A stretch of 64,000 bases of DNA, taken from NCBI RefSeq assembly GCF_039969785.1, contig NZ_JBDVNC010000005.1, positions 248,001-312,000 of the forward strand, written 5' to 3'. Origin of the DNA: Shimia sp039969785 (GTDB lineage: Bacteria; Pseudomonadota; Alphaproteobacteria; Rhodobacterales; Rhodobacteraceae). Below the pieces are notes generated by a model. It had not been told where the DNA came from. It worked only from the letters and a program-made list of their open reading frames with translations, and ran no database searches. The translations under genes and the position numbers were made by a program. Shown here piece after piece: positions 61,112 through 64,000 of the stretch (position 1 is its first letter; every line of letters starts with the position of its first letter).

Positions 61112-64000
61112 CTATGCGACCTGAACACTTCGAAACGCGCCGACCCCGTATCGCGCCGATATTTGGGCAACCTCCATCTGGAAACCATCAAGAACACCGT
61201 CGGCAACTTGATCCACGTGACTGTAGGTCCAAATCGGAACAAGGGTCGTTTCTTCGCGGCGAACTTCACCATTCTGGGAAATTCGGATGTGATAGTTCTC
61301 GGATTCCTCGCCCAAAGGAACTTCCGGTATATCCCAATCATCTCCGTCAATACGGGTGCGACGTATCCACGAGAAACCAATGTCTCCCTGTGCTGTTTCC
61401 TTTACATTTAGGTGAACCGGCGACAAAGGCCGGAGACCAATACCAGAAAATGCCTCAACTCGATGCGTGAAAGTACTATCTTGCAAACTCCTTCTCGCTG
61501 AGCCAATCCGATAATGACGCGCAAGGTTTCTTGATGCTGCAGACAGGTCAATTTGACGAACGTTGCCATCTAACAATACGACCCAACTCCCTACTGGCCA
61601 AACTGAAGGTGTCACTGCATCTGATCCCAACTGGCCACGCAACCGTCGAGAGAGCCAATACTGGCGATCGCCAAAAAGCTCTGCATGGCCGAACTGAAAA
61701 AGCTCCCAGTGATCGCTTGATCCGTCACCAATTGCCATGAGGTTGCCACCATTCAGCAATTGTGCGTCTGAAATGCTTTCCAGTTCGCCAGAAATTAGGC
61801 GGACCTGTAGCGCATCACCATTGTCGTAAAGGCCTGGGCTTGCCGCGAACATTGGAGACTCTGTAACGCCCACTACGGCTCTGACATTGATCGTCGAATT
61901 CAGAATGTACCCTTCATCGGTTGGTGCATCATACACGGCTACTGATCCTGGCCAGGGTTTGCCAGTCACGGCCAAATGCGGCGCGTGTGGCACTTCATCC
62001 CCGGTAATTAAGGGGATATCCAAAAACAGGGGAGTGACAGGAATTGGGGGTTCATAGAGACTTGATCTCGGCAGTTCCTCGGGATTGGCAATCGAACGAT
62101 AAATGGAACTCTCGATTGCGATCCCGTCGACTTGTTGCAGGCTGCCCTGTTCAACTCGATCAATCCTGTAGTTCTGGAAACCACCTTGCTGGGAAGAAAG
62201 ACCGACAACATCACCAGCACCAAGCGAAAGACGGGATGGCGGCAGCGCAAATTTGACCTTGTCCCTGGCCACACGCGATTCAGCCAACCATTTTTCCGTA
62301 ATAAGACGCCCTTCACCTCTGAGTAAAGCCAATGGTGTCTCACTGACGCCTACAGAACTTGTTGGTTCTGCCGAATGAATGGCCTCTTCCGATGCGGTCT
62401 GAAAATCGGAACCAGCCTGAATGAAACTCAAACGAATTTTTCCGGCAACTTCAGCCTCCGACTCTCTTTCTCGCTCAACGATGCCGTCTGCATCAGGTAC
62501 AATTGCGAATTCGTCTGGATCAAGAAACTCTGGCCGGGCAGTTCCCCGCGTTTTGAAAATCAACAGACCGTCACGTTCAACAGCATCAAACCCGTACGCA
62601 ACCATCAGAGGCTGCAATGCTGACCGTGCATCCGACACGTCATCCTGAACATACCCACGAACCGTTCCGTGCAGAGATGAAACATCGAAGTTTTCGAGCC
62701 CCGCGTTTGTACAAATTTCGGCTACAACATTCGCAAGGGTACGGTTTCCGTTACGCCCATTGATCCAGTGGCCTTTTTGATAATTCAACCCGTCGCTCCA
62801 AACGGTTTGGTTGTTTGGAAACGCGGGAAAAGGACGTGCGTCCCAAGCCCAAACATGCATTCGCGAAACATCAACCATTTTTCCGACATACTCGGTAGAA
62901 CTGGGATTATTGGCGTCACTGGACCAATAGTTTGCCATGGTTTGCAGGTATTTTTGCTGAATCAGATCATCACGTGCCCCGTTTGAATAATGCGGGATTT
63001 GCGATTCTGACGATTTTGGATCCAGAAATTTGTTGGGTTGGTTGGTACCTTTATCAATGGCCGCGCACCCGATCTCAGTAAACCACACCGGCTTGCTTTG
63101 CGGTGACCACGACGTTGAAATTTCTGACCTTACTCCCGCAACTCTTTCAAAATGAGGATTTGACCACCAGTTGCGAATGTCTTTGTATCGAAACACCCAA
63201 GGCTCATTATGCGTTCCGTCAGAAATCTCAGATCGTATCTGAGCCTGACGCGCCTCTTCTGAATGATAATACCAATCATACCCTTCGCCACCTTCTATAT
63301 TAGATGCAAGATAGGCTGTATCGTAAATTGACGACCATCTCTCTGCGTCCAGATGTTCGTCCCCATCCCGCCAATCGGACAACGGCATGTAATTATCGAT
63401 TCCTACAAAGTCGATATTGTCATCTGACCACAAAGAGTCGAGGTGGAAATAGACATCCCCGGAACCGTCCTGTGGGTGGTATCCAAAATACTCACTCCAA
63501 TCGGCGGCATACCCAATTTTCACTTCTGGGCCAAGCAGTTGCCGAACTTCTGCCGCCAGCGCAACGAGAGCGTCAACTGCCGGAAAACCCGCACTCCCCA
63601 TAACTTGCGTAAGGCCACGCATTTCTGAACCAATACAGAAAGCATCAACCCCACCAGCGCTTGCGCACAAAGCAGCGTAATGCAAAATAAACCGTCGATA
63701 GCTCCATTCGTCAGGTCCGGAATAGCTCACGCTATTCGTACCGATCGTAAAATCACTGGCTGATGCCGATCCAAAAAAGGTCGCGACCTCAGCATCTGCG
63801 GCTGCAGAACCAGATGACGATCCCTCCTGCCCTTGCGCGACGGATAGGGTTATTCGCCCTCGCCACGGCAAAACAGGTTGGTGTTCTGCATCGCTCCAGG
63901 GGTCTGGAAGGCCATTTTCACTTAGTTGATCCATCAAGATAAACGGATAAAAGACCACCTTCGTTCCGTTTGAATTAAGATGGGAAATCGCCTGACAAAC
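61112..64000 (-). CDS. Gene transfer agent tail-tip (host specificity) protein, 5' end missing
   Basis: The visible 962 residues match the C-terminal part of the GTA ORFg15-type protein, the largest tail gene. The open frame continues past 64000, so about 300 N-terminal residues lie outside. The N-terminal visible part is a TIM-barrel-like glycoside hydrolase domain (KVKIGYAADWSEYFGYH-like stretches, IDNYMPLSDWRDG, VWFTEIGCAAIDKGTNQPNKF). A baseplate-type domain (about ELPRSSLYEPPIPVTP) and beta-rich C-terminal segments follow. GTA particles package random host DNA; this protein contacts recipient cells. It is the last gene of the cluster. Confidence 0.92.
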   Translation of the reverse strand, partial: VCQAISHLNSNGTKVVFYPFILMDQLSENGLPDPWSDAEHQPVLPWRGRITLSVAQGQEGSSSGSAAADAEVATFFGSASASDFTIGTNSVSYSGPDEWSYRRFILHYAALCASAGGVDAFCIGSEMRGLTQVMGSAGFPAVDALVALAAEVRQLLGPEVKIGYAADWSEYFGYHPQDGSGDVYFHLDSLWSDDNIDFVGIDNYMPLSDWRDGDEHLDAERWSSIYDTAYLASNIEGGEGYDWYYHSEEARQAQIRSEISDGTHNEPWVFRYKDIRNWWSNPHFERVAGVRSEISTSWSPQSKPVWFTEIGCAAIDKGTNQPNKFLDPKSSESQIPHYSNGARDDLIQQKYLQTMANYWSSDANNPSSTEYVGKMVDVSRMHVWAWDARPFPAFPNNQTVWSDGLNYQKGHWINGRNGNRTLANVVAEICTNAGLENFDVSSLHGTVRGYVQDDVSDARSALQPLMVAYGFDAVERDGLLIFKTRGTARPEFLDPDEFAIVPDADGIVERERESEAEVAGKIRLSFIQAGSDFQTASEEAIHSAEPTSSVGVSETPLALLRGEGRLITEKWLAESRVARDKVKFALPPSRLSLGAGDVVGLSSQQGGFQNYRIDRVEQGSLQQVDGIAIESSIYRSIANPEELPRSSLYEPPIPVTPLFLDIPLITGDEVPHAPHLAVTGKPWPGSVAVYDAPTDEGYILNSTINVRAVVGVTESPMFAASPGLYDNGDALQVRLISGELESISDAQLLNGGNLMAIGDGSSDHWELFQFGHAELFGDRQYWLSRRLRGQLGSDAVTPSVWPVGSWVVLLDGNVRQIDLSAASRNLARHYRIGSARRSLQDSTFTHRVEAFSGIGLRPLSPVHLNVKETAQGDIGFSWIRRTRIDGDDWDIPEVPLGEESENYHIRISQNGEVRREETTLVPIWTYSHVDQVADGVLDGFQMEVAQISARYGVGAFRSVQVA

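Overview
The window looks like chromosome of a Rhodobacteraceae alphaproteobacterium of the Roseobacter group. The evidence is the end of a gene transfer agent (GTA) tail-tip gene at the right edge, the conserved alphaproteobacterial blocks yceD-rpmF-plsX-fabH-ihfA-merR-tRNA-Pro and argS-SPOR-nagZ-scpA-scpB, a TRAP transporter beside a DctB/DctD-type two-component pair, and an intergenic 21-nt repeat. Genes are dense on both strands, with moderately high GC throughout. No insertion sequence, CRISPR array, rRNA or plasmid function was seen. The genus cannot be fixed from the sequence alone.

Layout. 1-2310: end of a peptide-type ABC importer (permease tail, then a fused double ATPase). 2631-3596: secreted YHYH protein. 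3797-10117: TRAP transporter (dctP, dctQ, dctM) with its sensor kinase and response regulator; the regulator lacks the GAFTGA loop, and a strong palindrome sits upstream of dctP. 10262-14434: small monooxygenase-like protein, di-haem peroxidase, lytic transglycosylase, ssb and pepT. 14550-22852: stand-alone TrpB-like enzyme, aroB-aroK, a small membrane protein, an alpha-helical exported protein, xerD overlapping a metallophosphoesterase, a CNNM/CBS membrane protein and mgsA. 23158-32858: eno (with a LacI-type operator), cupin, anmK, tyrS, SDR, uup, olsB-like acyltransferase and bamE. 32944-38717: lipid/ribosome/IHF block, tRNA-Pro(GGG) and dCTP deaminase. 38790-45972: scpB, scpA, nagZ, SPOR protein, argS, dgt and an ErpA-type carrier. 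49188-60688: xthA, FAD monooxygenase, dksA, MoxR and CoxE-type VWA genes, several hypotheticals, a creatinase-like gene without a normal start codon, an M48 protease and a fused CoA-transferase. 60818-64000: a small conserved gene and the 3' end of the GTA tail-tip gene.

The most unusual locus is 45973-48769, a three-gene minus-strand cassette lying between erpA and xthA. It encodes a 236-residue protein with thirteen copies of a [MLY][FY]TSGL motif in an exact 49-residue super-repeat, an unrecognised 358-residue protein, and an EamA/DMT-family membrane transporter whose start overlaps the stop of the preceding gene. The arrangement of repeat substrate, possible enzyme and transporter suggests a processed-peptide or surface-repeat system. 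That reading is inference, but the repeat itself is plain in the sequence.
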